A stretch of DNA of 44,009 nucleotides from an uncultured Planctomycetia bacterium (GCA_903929765.1 CAIYVX010000032.1:1-44009), one strand, 5' to 3'; positions 34,741-43,396 are shown, counted from the first letter of the stretch. Numbers and translations: made by a program. Notes: generated by a model not told the origin, from the sequence alone.

Positions 34741-35469
34741 CTACGGCAGGAGGCGGTAGGTGATGGCCCGACCGGCGGCCGGACAGATGCGGAAAGCCTC
34801 GGCGTAGCGGACGCCGCACTGTGAGCCGCGGGTGTGAGCCACGGCCTTAAATTCTTCGGCGAGGAAGTCCCGGGCGTTGGCTTTGGCCCGGGCGGCGATC
34901 CATTCCACCTGGCTCTTGTGGGCCATCATCATGCGGATTTTCGTGTCGATAAAATCGGTGATGTCGACGAACTCCGTCGGCGCGAAATTCACGCTCGAGA
35001 GCGTGTCGCAATAGTAGAGCACCGGCAGGTTTTCCAGGAAGGGCGAGGCGGTTTTGTAGAGCGGGCAGGTGGCCATGTAGGTGCAGTGGGCGGCCATTTC
35101 GCCGACGGCGCGGTGGTCGCCGTGATAATCGTTGGGATCGGTAGCAATCATCACGTCGGGGCGGGCCTGGCGGATGATCTCGGTGATGCGGCGCTCATGC
35201 TCGACATTGACGACGACCTCGCCGTCGGGCAGGTCGCAGGTCAGGCTGGTGGCGCCGACGACCTTGGCGGCTGCGATGGATTCCCGGCGGCGGATTTTGC
35301 CCAGTTCCTCGCTGGTGTAGCGGAACGAGCCTTTGTTGCCGTTCGAGACGTGGGCAATAACAACGGCGTGGCCTTCCTTGGCGAAACGGGCCAAAGTGCC
35401 GCCGCAGAACCATTCCGCATCGTCCGGATGAGCGCCGAGAACAAGAACACGGAGTTTACGTTTAACCAT
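34741..35469 (-). CDS. PIG-L/LmbE-family deacetylase
   Basis: The 242-residue protein has the zinc-binding AHPDDAEW motif (His 14, Asp 16, Asp 17) and the partner motif YHGDHRAVG (about 115-123). These enzymes remove N-acetyl groups from N-acetylglucosaminyl lipids or thiols (for example in bacillithiol, mycothiol and GPI pathways). The substrate here cannot be told. AAAGGAA precedes the ATG at 35469. It lies 13 bases downstream of metF, so it may belong to the C1 operon, although a functional link is unclear. Confidence 0.9.
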   Translation of the reverse strand: MVKRKLRVLVLGAHPDDAEWFCGGTLARFAKEGHAVVIAHVSNGNKGSFRYTSEELGKIRRRESIAAAKVVGATSLTCDLPDGEVVVNVEHERRITEIIRQARPDVMIATDPNDYHGDHRAVGEMAAHCTYMATCPLYKTASPFLENLPVLYYCDTLSSVNFAPTEFVDITDFIDTKIRMMMAHKSQVEWIAARAKANARDFLAEEFKAVAHTRGSQCGVRYAEAFRICPAAGRAITYRLLP

Positions 35470-35482
35470 AACGGGGTTCCTT

Positions 35483-36436
35483 TCAGGATTCGATCTTTGG
35501 CCGCGGCAGGAGGCCGGCGGCGGTGACGATTTCGGGAATCTTGTGTTCCCACTCGATGGCCATGAGGTGGACACCGCGCACGCCTTCAATTTCGCGAACT
35601 TGATTGATCAGTTCGGCCGTGACCTTTATGCCTTCGGCGGTGGCTTCGGGGCCTTTCTTGCCCTCGAAGCGTTTGATCAACGCCTCGGGCACCGTGACAC
35701 CGGCGACGGATTTATTCATATACTTCAACATGCCGGCAGTTTTGGGCACGATGATGCCGGCCAGGATGGCCGTCTGTTCGTGAATGCCGCGATTGCGAAC
35801 CTTCTTCATCTGTTCGGCGAATTGGGCCACGTCGAAGACGCCCTGAGTCTGAACGAAATCGGCTCCGGCCCTCGATTTCTTTCCGAGGCGGATGACACGG
35901 AACGGAATCGGTTCGGCCAGCGGGGTCCAGGCGGCGCCGATGAACATGCGGCAGGGCATCCCTTCTTCGATCGGGTCGCCGCCGAGAAAACGGTTTTCGT
36001 CGCGCATGGTCTTCAGGGTCATCAGAAGATGGAGCGAGTCGAGGTCGTAGACGTTCTTGGCCCCCGGGTGGCCCAGGAGCTTCCCGGCGCGGGAGAAGGA
36101 CTGGTGATCGCCGGCCAGACAGAGACAGTTTTTGATGCCCAGAGCCGAGGCGCCCAGCAGGTCGCTCTGAATGGCGATGCGGTTGCGGTCGCGGCAGGTC
36201 ATCTGCATCACCGGCTCCAGGCCGAGGCGGACCAGATGCGAGGCGACGCTGACGCTGGACATGCGGACCACGGCGGTCTGGTTGTCGGTGACGTTGATGG
36301 CGTCGACGTGGCCGCGCAGAAATTCGGCCTTCTTCTCGATGGCGGCCAGGCCGGCGCCCATGGGCGGCCCGAGTTCGCCGGTGACGACGAACTCGCCGCG
36401 AGCCAGAAGCTGTTCGAGGTTGCTTCCTGACTTCAT
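35483..36436 (-). CDS. metF: Methylenetetrahydrofolate reductase, MetF
   Basis: The 317-residue TIM-barrel flavoprotein reduces 5,10-methylene-tetrahydrofolate to 5-methyl-tetrahydrofolate. Family segments seen are FVVTGELGPPMGA, VDAINVTDNQTAVVRMS, EPVMQMTCRDRNRIAIQSDLLGA, LCLAGDH and GADFVQTQGVFD. Its ATG overlaps the metV stop by four bases (ATGA). In acetogens such as Moorella, MetF works with MetV and Hdr/Mvh proteins rather than directly with NADH; the neighbours here suggest the same. Confidence 0.96.
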   Translation of the reverse strand: MKSGSNLEQLLARGEFVVTGELGPPMGAGLAAIEKKAEFLRGHVDAINVTDNQTAVVRMSSVSVASHLVRLGLEPVMQMTCRDRNRIAIQSDLLGASALGIKNCLCLAGDHQSFSRAGKLLGHPGAKNVYDLDSLHLLMTLKTMRDENRFLGGDPIEEGMPCRMFIGAAWTPLAEPIPFRVIRLGKKSRAGADFVQTQGVFDVAQFAEQMKKVRNRGIHEQTAILAGIIVPKTAGMLKYMNKSVAGVTVPEALIKRFEGKKGPEATAEGIKVTAELINQVREIEGVRGVHLMAIEWEHKIPEIVTAAGLLPRPKIES

Positions 36437-37107
36437 AGTTTGAGATCCTCCCGTACGATCTTGCGCGGCCCGCCGTGACGCGTCTTCGACCAGTCGCGCG
36501 GGGGTTCGATTTTTTCCAACTCATCAAGGCGGCCGAGTTCGGTCATCCGTTCGATTATTTTCGCCCAGATGCAATCGATCTCCTGGCGGATTTCGCACTT
36601 GCCGCGATTGGAGCCACCGCAGGGACCGTTGGAAATGTTCTTGGCACAACGGGCCATCGGGCACAGGCCGCCGGTGAGATGCAGAATGCAATTGCCGCAC
36701 CCGACGCACTTCTCGGCCCAGACCCCCTGCTCTTCCGTGGCGCCATAGAAGGTGGTATTGACGGCGGGCAGGACAACGACGCGCCGCTCCTTGATCCGCT
36801 CGGTCACGAAGTTGCAGCCCACGCCGCAGGCCAGGGTCAGAATCGCATCGACCTGGTCGAGCGGCGTTTTGATTTCTTCCATGTACTCCGGATCGCACTG
36901 GCGGGTGAGCGTGCCCTCGAAAAAAGTTTTCGTCAGGCCGTGCGTGGCGCAGGCCAGGCGCAACTCCTCGGCCAGAAGGCCGGTTTCCTTCTCGCCGCCG
37001 GAGCAGCAGACCGTGACGCAGCCGCCGCAACCGAGGACGAGAATCCGGTCGTAGGGCCGGATCATTTCAAAGAGTTCGTCGAACGGTTTTCGTTCCGCAA
37101 TGATCAT
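36433..37107 (-). CDS. metV: MetV, zinc/iron-sulfur partner of MetF
   Basis: The 224-residue protein matches the MTHFR C-terminal-like MetV family. It is Cys-rich: LGCGGCVTVCCSGGEKE (about 26-41), ACGVGCNFVTERI, CVGCGNCILHLTGGLCPMARCAKN and PCGGSNRGKCE. Such proteins pass electrons to MetF in Wood-Ljungdahl organisms. It overlaps metF and the MvhD-like gene by four bases at each end, so all three are translationally coupled. Confidence 0.93.
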   Translation of the reverse strand: MIIAERKPFDELFEMIRPYDRILVLGCGGCVTVCCSGGEKETGLLAEELRLACATHGLTKTFFEGTLTRQCDPEYMEEIKTPLDQVDAILTLACGVGCNFVTERIKERRVVVLPAVNTTFYGATEEQGVWAEKCVGCGNCILHLTGGLCPMARCAKNISNGPCGGSNRGKCEIRQEIDCIWAKIIERMTELGRLDELEKIEPPRDWSKTRHGGPRKIVREDLKL

Positions 37108-37607
37108 GCTTTGGCTTCCTCTTTTTTCGGCTCAGTTTTAGGCGGCACTTTTTTCTCAGCCTCGGCGGGCGGCGCCGGGGGCTTGGGTTTGGCCGGCACG
37201 TGCGTGGCCACTTCACACGGTCCCAGGGATCGAATCCTCGCGGTCATTTCGGTGGCGATCTCGGCGAAGCGCGGGCCCTCGGCCGCCGAAAGGTTGAACA
37301 TTTCCAGGCGGTCCGGATTGATGCCCGCATCCTGGAGAAGAATCTTCGCATAGGCCACTCGTTTTTTGGCCCGGAGGTTGCCGCTGATGAAGTGGCAATC
37401 GCCTTCGTGGCAGCCGGCGACGTAAACACCGTCGGCCCCGTCGCCGAACGCTTTGAGGATGTGAATCACGTCGGCCTTGCCGGTACAGGGCAGGCGGACG
37501 ATGGTCACGTTGGTCGGATACTTAAGTCGCGTGCTGCCGGCCAGGTCGGCGGCGGTGTACGCACAATAGTTGCAGCACAGGGCGATAATTTTCGGTTCGA
37601 AGCTCAC
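37104..37607 (-). CDS. MvhD-like [2Fe-2S] subunit
   Basis: The 167-residue protein belongs to the MvhD family (methyl-viologen-reducing hydrogenase delta subunit), which links hydrogenases or other donors to HdrA. Conserved Cys are in ALCCNYCAYTAADLAG, RLPCTGK and VAGCHEGDCHF. A Pro/Lys/Glu-rich tail of about 30 residues (after ATHVPAKPKPP) is an unusual extension. The GTG at 37607 overlaps the hdrA stop (GTGA) and has GGAGG seven bases upstream. No hydrogenase genes are in the window. Confidence 0.93.
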   Translation of the reverse strand: MSFEPKIIALCCNYCAYTAADLAGSTRLKYPTNVTIVRLPCTGKADVIHILKAFGDGADGVYVAGCHEGDCHFISGNLRAKKRVAYAKILLQDAGINPDRLEMFNLSAAEGPRFAEIATEMTARIRSLGPCEVATHVPAKPKPPAPPAEAEKKVPPKTEPKKEEAKA

Positions 37608-40600
37608 TTCGACGCCTCCATGATGGCCTTTTCGGAACCCAGAACCTGGGCATCGGTGAAGCTGGCCAGTTCGATGGCTTTGGCCGGGCACTCGGCGGCG
37701 CAGATGCCGCAACCCTGGCAGGCCGCCGGCTCGATGTAGGCCACGCCATCGCGGATGCGCGGCACGTTGTACGGGCAATTTCGCACACAGGTCAGACAGG
37801 CGGCGCAGCGATCCTTATCGACCACGCTGATCGAGCCGCCGACGCTCATCATTTTCTGGCTGAGGATGGTGGCAGCGCGGCCGGCGGCGGCCTGGGCCTG
37901 GACAATCGATTCCTCGAAAAACTTCGGCCCGTGGGCCAGGCCGGCGACGAAGACGCCTTCGGTGGCGAAATCGACCGGACGGAGCTTGATGTGGGCTTCG
38001 AGGAAAAATCCTTCGGTCGTGAGCGGCACCTTCAGGAGCTTGGCGGTGGCGTCGTTGGTCTCGCCGTCGCGGATGCCGGTTGAGAGAACAACCAGACCGG
38101 CGTCGATGGAGAGATTCTCGCCCGAGCGCTCGTCACGGACCAGGACGCGGGCGCGGCCATTGGCCTCGACCTTGGGCGGATTCTCCTGCTCGAAGATGAG
38201 GAAGATCACGCCGAGCTTGCGGGCCTGAGCGTAGAGCAGTTCGCGGAAGCCGAAGGTCCGCATGTCGCGGTACAAAACATAGACGTTTGTGTTCGGCGAG
38301 GCTTCCTTGATGGCGATGGCGTTCTGCACGGCCGTGGTGCAACAGACGCGGGAACAGGACGGTCGCTCTTTATTCCGCGAACCGACGCACTGAATCATGA
38401 CCACCGAGCCGAGGGCGGACAGGTCGAGTTTTTTGTCGCGCAGGGCAACGGTCAGATTTTTCTGCGTTGTGACGCGCGGATGGCCCCAGCCGAATTCCCC
38501 GGCCGGCGGCTCATATTCCCTCGCCCCCGTGGCCACCACGATCACGCCGTGCTTCACCGTCGTCTCGCCCTCGCCGGCGGTGCTGGCCAGCGTCGAAGCG
38601 AAGTTGCCGACAAAGCCGGTCGTTTCCTTCAGAGCTGTATTAAGATGCAACGTGATGTTGGTGTGGCTGGTGACGGCCTTTTCCATCTCGGCCAGGCGCG
38701 CCGGCACGTCTTCGCCGGCGGAAGATTTCCAGAGGTGGCCGGCCTCGCCGCCCAGCTTGCCGGTGCGCTCGACCAGATCGACCGCGAAGCCCTGGTCGGC
38801 GATCTCCAGCGCCGCTGCCATCCCCGCCGCCCCGCCGCCCAGGACCAAGGCCCGGTGCTCCAGTTCCACATCCTGTTTGTGCAACGGTTTGAGGAGCCGG
38901 CTCTTGGCCACCGTCCCGGCCAAAATTCGCATGGCTTTCTTCGTCGCGGCTTCCGGCTCGTCGCTATGGACCCACGAGCACTGGTCGCGAATGTTGCCCA
39001 TCTCGAAGAGGAACGGATTGAGGCCCGCCTCGCGGCAGGCCTCCATGAAAATCGGCCCATGCGTCCGGGGTGTGCAGGAAGTCACTACGACGCGGTTCAA
39101 CTTCTCTTCCACAATGGCGCGTTTGAGTTCGTTCAGCCCGTCCGGCGAACAGGAATAGAGGAGCGTCGTCGCGTAGGCCACGCCGGGCAGAGTGCGGGCG
39201 TATTCTTCCAGCGTCTTGACGGCGACCACACCGGCGATGTTGTTGCCGCAATGACAGACGAAAACGCCGATGCGCGGCTCTTCGCCGGTCACGTCGCGCT
39301 CCGGCGGATATTCTTTTTTCGCCGTGGCCGTCCACCGCCCGTCGGGCAACAGGGCCGACATCCGAGCCGCGGCGGCGCTGGCGTCGGTCACGCTGTCGGG
39401 AATGTCCATCGGGCCGCGAGCAGCACCGCAGGCGAGTACGCCGCGCCGCGAAGTTTCAATCGGCGAAACGTCGCGCGTGGCGATGAAACCGTCCTGGCCG
39501 AGGGCAACGCCCGTGGCTTTGGCCAGTTCGCCCAGCTTGTCCGGCGGAACCAGGCCCACGGCCAGCACCACCAGATCGAACTCCTCCTGCTGCACCTGGC
39601 CGTTGGCCGTGTAGCGCACCGTGACGTTCCTGGTTCTCGGATCTTCCTTCAGCGAGGAGACCATCGACCGGACGTAGCGCACGCCGAGCACGTCCTTGGC
39701 CCGGAGGTAATAATTTTCGTAGCCCTTGCCGTGGGCCCGCACGTCGATGTAGAAAATCGAAGTGGACAGCCCCTTGGCGTGATCCATGGCCACCATGGCT
39801 TCTTTGGTGGCGTACATGCAGCAGACACCGGAACAATAGGGTTTGCCCTGCGGCGTCTCGTCGCGCGAGCCGACGCACTGGATGAAGGCCAACCGCTTCG
39901 GCTCGCGCCCGTCGCTGGGGCGAACCACGTGGCCGGTGGTCGGGCCGCTGGCGCTGAGGTACCGCTCGAATTCCATGCTGGTGATGACGTTGGCGGCGCG
40001 GCCGTAGGCGTACTCGCCCTTGCGGGCCGCATCGAAGACCTCGTAGCCCGGAGAAAGGATAATCCCGCCGACCTCCAGATCGCGATCCTCGGGCTTGGCG
40101 TCGAAGTTGATGGCATTGGCCTTGCAGGCCTTGACGCACGCATGGCAGTCGGAGCAGACCGCACATTCCAGACACCGCGCCGCCTCGGCCTTCGCCTCTT
40201 CTTCGGTGTAGCCGGAAGAGATTTCGGCAAAATCGCGGGCCCGCTCCCGGGCCGGGCGGATTTTGATGTGCCGCCGCGGGGCCGGCTCGACGTCCTCGTC
40301 GATGGGCTTGTCGGCCACGTCCTGATAATGCGCCGGATTCTCCAGCGGAATCTGGCCTTCGCCGAGAGGACGGTCGTGAAGCTGATTGTCGATGCTCAGG
40401 GCGGCGCGGTTGCCGGAAGCGACCGCCGTGATCACCGAGCCGAACAGGCCGGCCACGTCGCCGCCGGCGTAGAGACCGGGGACCGAAGTGGCCAGGGTCA
40501 ACTGGTCGGCCACGATGGTGCCATCGGAGGCAAAGGTCGTTGGGGCCAGCGCGCCCTGGAGCTTCTCCTCCGGCATCTGGCCGATGGCCAGAATGATCGT

Positions 40601-42190
40601 GTCGCAGGCGAATTCAAATTCCGAACCTTTGACCGGCACCGGCCGCCGCCGGCCCGACGCGTCCGGCTCGCCCAAGTCCATGCGCTGACATCTGACGGCC
40701 CGAATGCGGCCGCCCTCACCCGGCAAGAAAGCCACGGGGTTGGTGAGCAGCATAAACTCCACACCCTCTTCCTTTGCCTCGGCAATCTCGTCCTTCTGGG
40801 CGGGCATTTCTTCCAAGCTGCGTCGATAGGCAAGGATGACGTGTCCGGCACCGAGACGCAAGGCCGTCCGCGCCGCGTCCATGGCGACGTTGCCCCCGCC
40901 GAAGACAACAACGCGGCCTGTGAGTTTGCCGGCCGTGCCCTGGCTGGATACTTTCAGGAGCTTGAGAGCGTCGATGACGTTCGGCGCGTCCTCGCCCTGG
41001 AGGCCGAGGCCGCGCGACTTGTAAAGCCCCGTGGCGATGAACGTCGCCTCGAAACCGTCCTGGCGCAGCGATTCGAGCGTGAAATCTTTTCCGAGTTCCT
41101 GGCCGAGACGGAGTTCGACGCCGAGTCGCTTGATGGCCTCGATTTCCTGACTGATCACGTCGCGCGGCAGACGGAATTGCGGGATGCCGTGAACCATCAT
41201 GCCGCCGGGCGTTGACGACCGGTCGAAGACCAACGGAGCATAGCCCAGCGCCGCCAGCCGCGCCGCACACGACAAGCCCGCCGGCCCGGCGCCGACGATG
41301 GCCACGCGGCGGCCCTGGTTCGCCTTCCGCGAATCCTCGTCCGCCAGCCGCGCTGCAAACGGGCCAGCCGCCAGTGTTTCGTTGTCCAGTCCCCGGCCCT
41401 CTCGAGCCGCCCAGTCGGCGATAAACCGCTTGAGGTCGCGAATGGCCAGCGGGTCGTCCACCTTCGCCCGCCGGCAGACCGTTTCGCACGGATGGTCGCA
41501 AATCCGCCCGCAGATCGCCGGAAACGGATTGGTTTCGAGAATCAGATTGTATGCTTCGGCGTAGCGGCCTTCGCGCAGCAACGCCACATAGCCCTCGACG
41601 CTCGTCCCCGCTGGGCACCCGTCCTGACACGGCGGCAGACCTTTCCGCTCGATGACGGACACGTTCGGCACTGCCTGCGGATAGAGCCGGCTGATGGCTT
41701 TTCGCTGGTCGATGCCGCGATTGAACTCGTTCGGCCGACGAATCGGGCAGGCCTGGGCACAGTCGCTGCAGCCCTTGCACAAATCCTCACAGACGAAACT
41801 CGGATCGCGATGAACGCGGACGCGGAACGCCCCGGCCTCGCCCGCGACGGCGGTCACTTGCGAAAGAGTAAGTATTTCGATATTATCGCTGCGACCGATA
41901 TCGACCAACTTGGGGCTGATGGTACACATGGCACAGTCGTTGGTCGGGAAGGTTTTATCGAGCGCCGCCATGACGCCGCCGATGGCACTTTTCTTTTCGA
42001 CCAGGTAGACGTAATAGCCGGACTGCGACAGATCGAGCGCCGCCTGCATGCCGGCGATGCCACCGCCGACGACCAGGACGCGGCCCCGCGCGCCGCCGGG
42101 AGATGTCGTTGCGATTGTAGGGGCAGAGCTTGTCTCTGCCCTGTCCTGGCTTGAGCTGAAATCGAACAGTGGAAGTTGCGGCTCGATCAT
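37604..42190 (-). CDS. Giant HdrA fusion with inserted NfnB/GltD-type flavin module
   Basis: This 1528-residue protein combines three flavin modules. Residues about 36-180 are an HdrA-type start with VVGGGIAGMQAALDLS, FPTNDCAMC and a ferredoxin motif CKGCSDCAQACP. Residues about 187-640 are a GltD/NfnB-like insert with CGRICDHPCETVCR, VAIVGAGPAGLSCAARLA and VVVFGGGNVAMD. HdrA sequence resumes (CLECAVCSDCHACVKACK; VGGIILSPGYEVFD; VVRPSDGREPKRLAFIQCVGSRD) to about 945. A second, complete HdrA follows (IGVFVCHCGNNIAGVV at 974; VLGGGAAGMAAALEIA at 1116) with two C-terminal [4Fe-4S] motifs (CAACLTCVRNCP, CQGCGICAAECP). It is predicted to shuttle or bifurcate electrons for the MetF/MetV branch. Residues about 14-30 are encoded by an in-frame palindrome. 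Confidence 0.95.
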   Translation of the reverse strand: MIEPQLPLFDFSSSQDRAETSSAPTIATTSPGGARGRVLVVGGGIAGMQAALDLSQSGYYVYLVEKKSAIGGVMAALDKTFPTNDCAMCTISPKLVDIGRSDNIEILTLSQVTAVAGEAGAFRVRVHRDPSFVCEDLCKGCSDCAQACPIRRPNEFNRGIDQRKAISRLYPQAVPNVSVIERKGLPPCQDGCPAGTSVEGYVALLREGRYAEAYNLILETNPFPAICGRICDHPCETVCRRAKVDDPLAIRDLKRFIADWAAREGRGLDNETLAAGPFAARLADEDSRKANQGRRVAIVGAGPAGLSCAARLAALGYAPLVFDRSSTPGGMMVHGIPQFRLPRDVISQEIEAIKRLGVELRLGQELGKDFTLESLRQDGFEATFIATGLYKSRGLGLQGEDAPNVIDALKLLKVSSQGTAGKLTGRVVVFGGGNVAMDAARTALRLGAGHVILAYRRSLEEMPAQKDEIAEAKEEGVEFMLLTNPVAFLPGEGGRIRAVRCQRMDLGEPDASGRRRPVPVKGSEFEFACDTIILAIGQMPEEKLQGALAPTTFASDGTIVADQLTLATSVPGLYAGGDVAGLFGSVITAVASGNRAALSIDNQLHDRPLGEGQIPLENPAHYQDVADKPIDEDVEPAPRRHIKIRPARERARDFAEISSGYTEEEAKAEAARCLECAVCSDCHACVKACKANAINFDAKPEDRDLEVGGIILSPGYEVFDAARKGEYAYGRAANVITSMEFERYLSASGPTTGHVVRPSDGREPKRLAFIQCVGSRDETPQGKPYCSGVCCMYATKEAMVAMDHAKGLSTSIFYIDVRAHGKGYENYYLRAKDVLGVRYVRSMVSSLKEDPRTRNVTVRYTANGQVQQEEFDLVVLAVGLVPPDKLGELAKATGVALGQDGFIATRDVSPIETSRRGVLACGAARGPMDIPDSVTDASAAAARMSALLPDGRWTATAKKEYPPERDVTGEEPRIGVFVCHCGNNIAGVVAVKTLEEYARTLPGVAYATTLLYSCSPDGLNELKRAIVEEKLNRVVVTSCTPRTHGPIFMEACREAGLNPFLFEMGNIRDQCSWVHSDEPEAATKKAMRILAGTVAKSRLLKPLHKQDVELEHRALVLGGGAAGMAAALEIADQGFAVDLVERTGKLGGEAGHLWKSSAGEDVPARLAEMEKAVTSHTNITLHLNTALKETTGFVGNFASTLASTAGEGETTVKHGVIVVATGAREYEPPAGEFGWGHPRVTTQKNLTVALRDKKLDLSALGSVVMIQCVGSRNKERPSCSRVCCTTAVQNAIAIKEASPNTNVYVLYRDMRTFGFRELLYAQARKLGVIFLIFEQENPPKVEANGRARVLVRDERSGENLSIDAGLVVLSTGIRDGETNDATAKLLKVPLTTEGFFLEAHIKLRPVDFATEGVFVAGLAHGPKFFEESIVQAQAAAGRAATILSQKMMSVGGSISVVDKDRCAACLTCVRNCPYNVPRIRDGVAYIEPAACQGCGICAAECPAKAIELASFTDAQVLGSEKAIMEASK
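42117..42141. repeat. Palindromic repeat inside hdrA
   Basis: GTAG and GGGCAGAG (42121-42128), loop CTTGT, CTCTGCCC (42134-42141). It lies in frame in the first 25 codons of the HdrA gene, ahead of the flavin domain. Confidence 0.7.
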
Positions 42191-42220
42191 CAGATCGCTC
42201 TGCCCTTCAAAAGAATTTCA

Positions 42221-43123
42221 TCAAGCCTGCGCTTGCAACCGAGCGGCGGCCACCGTATTCCGCAGCAGAATCGCCGTCGTCACCTGGCCGACGCCGCCGG
42301 GCACCGGCGTGATCGCCCCGGCCACCTGGCAGGCCGCCTCGAACTCCACGTCGCCGACCGTTTTTTTCTTCGGCTTGCCTTTGTCGTCCAGCACCGGCTG
42401 GCCCGCCGCATCGAGTACGTTCACGCGATTGATGCCCACATCGATGACCGTCGCGCCGGGCTTGATCATATCAGCCTTAATCAGGCCCGCCTTGCCCACG
42501 GCCACGATCAGAATGTCGGCCAGTTTCGTGTGCGACTTCACGTCGCGCGTGGCAATGTGGCAGGTTGTCGTGGTGCCGAACGCGTCGAGCAGGAGCATGG
42601 TGGCCGGCTTGCCGACGATTTCGCTATGGCCGACCAAGCAAACCTCGGCCCCTTTAATCTCCGTCCCGGAAAACTTCACCAGCTCGAACACCGCCATGGC
42701 CGTGCAGGGCGCCAGCCGCGGCCGCCCATAGACGACGTAGCCCATGTTCGCCGGATTCATCCCCTCGACGTCCTTGAGCGGCGCGATCCGCCATTGCATC
42801 TCGCGGGCGTTGAGGCCCTGGGGCAGCGGCATCTGGAGGATGATCCCGGTCACTTTCGGATCGGCGTTGAGTTGCTCAATCCGGGCGGTCAGGGCCTCGG
42901 TCGTCGTCTCGGCCGGCAGTTCGAGCAGGGTATAGGAAACGCCCGCCTCCTGGCAACATTTTTCCTGATTGCGGACATAAACGCGGCTGGCGGCATTCTC
43001 GCCAACCTGCACGGCGACCAGGTGCGGCGCGCGGCCTGCGGCCTTTAACTCCAAAATTTGCGGCCCCAGCTCCTTAATAATTGTATTTGCCAGGGCCTGC
43101 CCGTCGATAATCTTTGCGGTCAT
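42221..43123 (-). CDS. folD: Methylenetetrahydrofolate dehydrogenase/cyclohydrolase FolD
   Basis: The 300-residue bifunctional enzyme interconverts methylene-, methenyl- and 10-formyl-tetrahydrofolate, using NAD(P). Landmarks are VGENAASRVYVRNQEKCCQEAG (catalytic Lys in NQEK), ILQMPLPQGLN, the Rossmann segment VCLVGHSEIVGKPATMLL and ITPVPGGVGQVTTAILLRNTV. AAAGGA precedes the ATG at 43123, and a TATAAT-type promoter is just upstream. It heads the operon and supplies the substrate for MetF. Confidence 0.97.
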   Translation of the reverse strand: MTAKIIDGQALANTIIKELGPQILELKAAGRAPHLVAVQVGENAASRVYVRNQEKCCQEAGVSYTLLELPAETTTEALTARIEQLNADPKVTGIILQMPLPQGLNAREMQWRIAPLKDVEGMNPANMGYVVYGRPRLAPCTAMAVFELVKFSGTEIKGAEVCLVGHSEIVGKPATMLLLDAFGTTTTCHIATRDVKSHTKLADILIVAVGKAGLIKADMIKPGATVIDVGINRVNVLDAAGQPVLDDKGKPKKKTVGDVEFEAACQVAGAITPVPGGVGQVTTAILLRNTVAAARLQAQA

Positions 43124-43175
43124 CGCGATCCTTTCCCGTCCGGCCCTAGGCAGCACGGCCTGGCACGCACGGTGA

Positions 43176-43203
43176 ATTATAGTGGTTTCTGTGGCGAGAA
43201 CAA
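43176..43203 (-). promoter_or_regulatory. Predicted promoter of the folD-hdrA-met operon
   Basis: On the minus strand TTGTTC (43198-43203) and a perfect TATAAT (43176-43181) are 16 bases apart, about 50 bases upstream of folD. Downstream genes are overlapping or 13-30 bases apart, consistent with one transcript. Confidence 0.6.
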
Positions 43204-43307
43204 GCTCGCCGACTGAAAAGAAAAGCGTATACGGGGCGGGGCGGTATTCAGGTGATGCTGGTCACACGGTCGTCCGGGTTCGCGCAGCGACATTCGGGCA
43301 ACGAAAC

Positions 43308-43335
43308 TTGACAGGCCGCTGCGGCGCGGTATATT
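43308..43335 (+). promoter_or_regulatory. Promoter of tRNA-Asn
   Basis: TTGACA (43308-43313) and TATATT (43330-43335) are 16 bases apart, about 60 bases upstream of the tRNA. Confidence 0.72.
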
Positions 43336-43396
43336 AGTGTTTCTGTGAGTTTGTCTTTGGTCCGGGGTACGGGCCGAAGGAAGATGGACAATTCGA

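Noticed and set aside
38480-41215. 911-codon plus-strand frame opposite hdrA
   Set aside because: Antisense shadow in high-GC DNA with His/Arg/Gly-rich, repeat-like composition and no domain; hdrA is secure.
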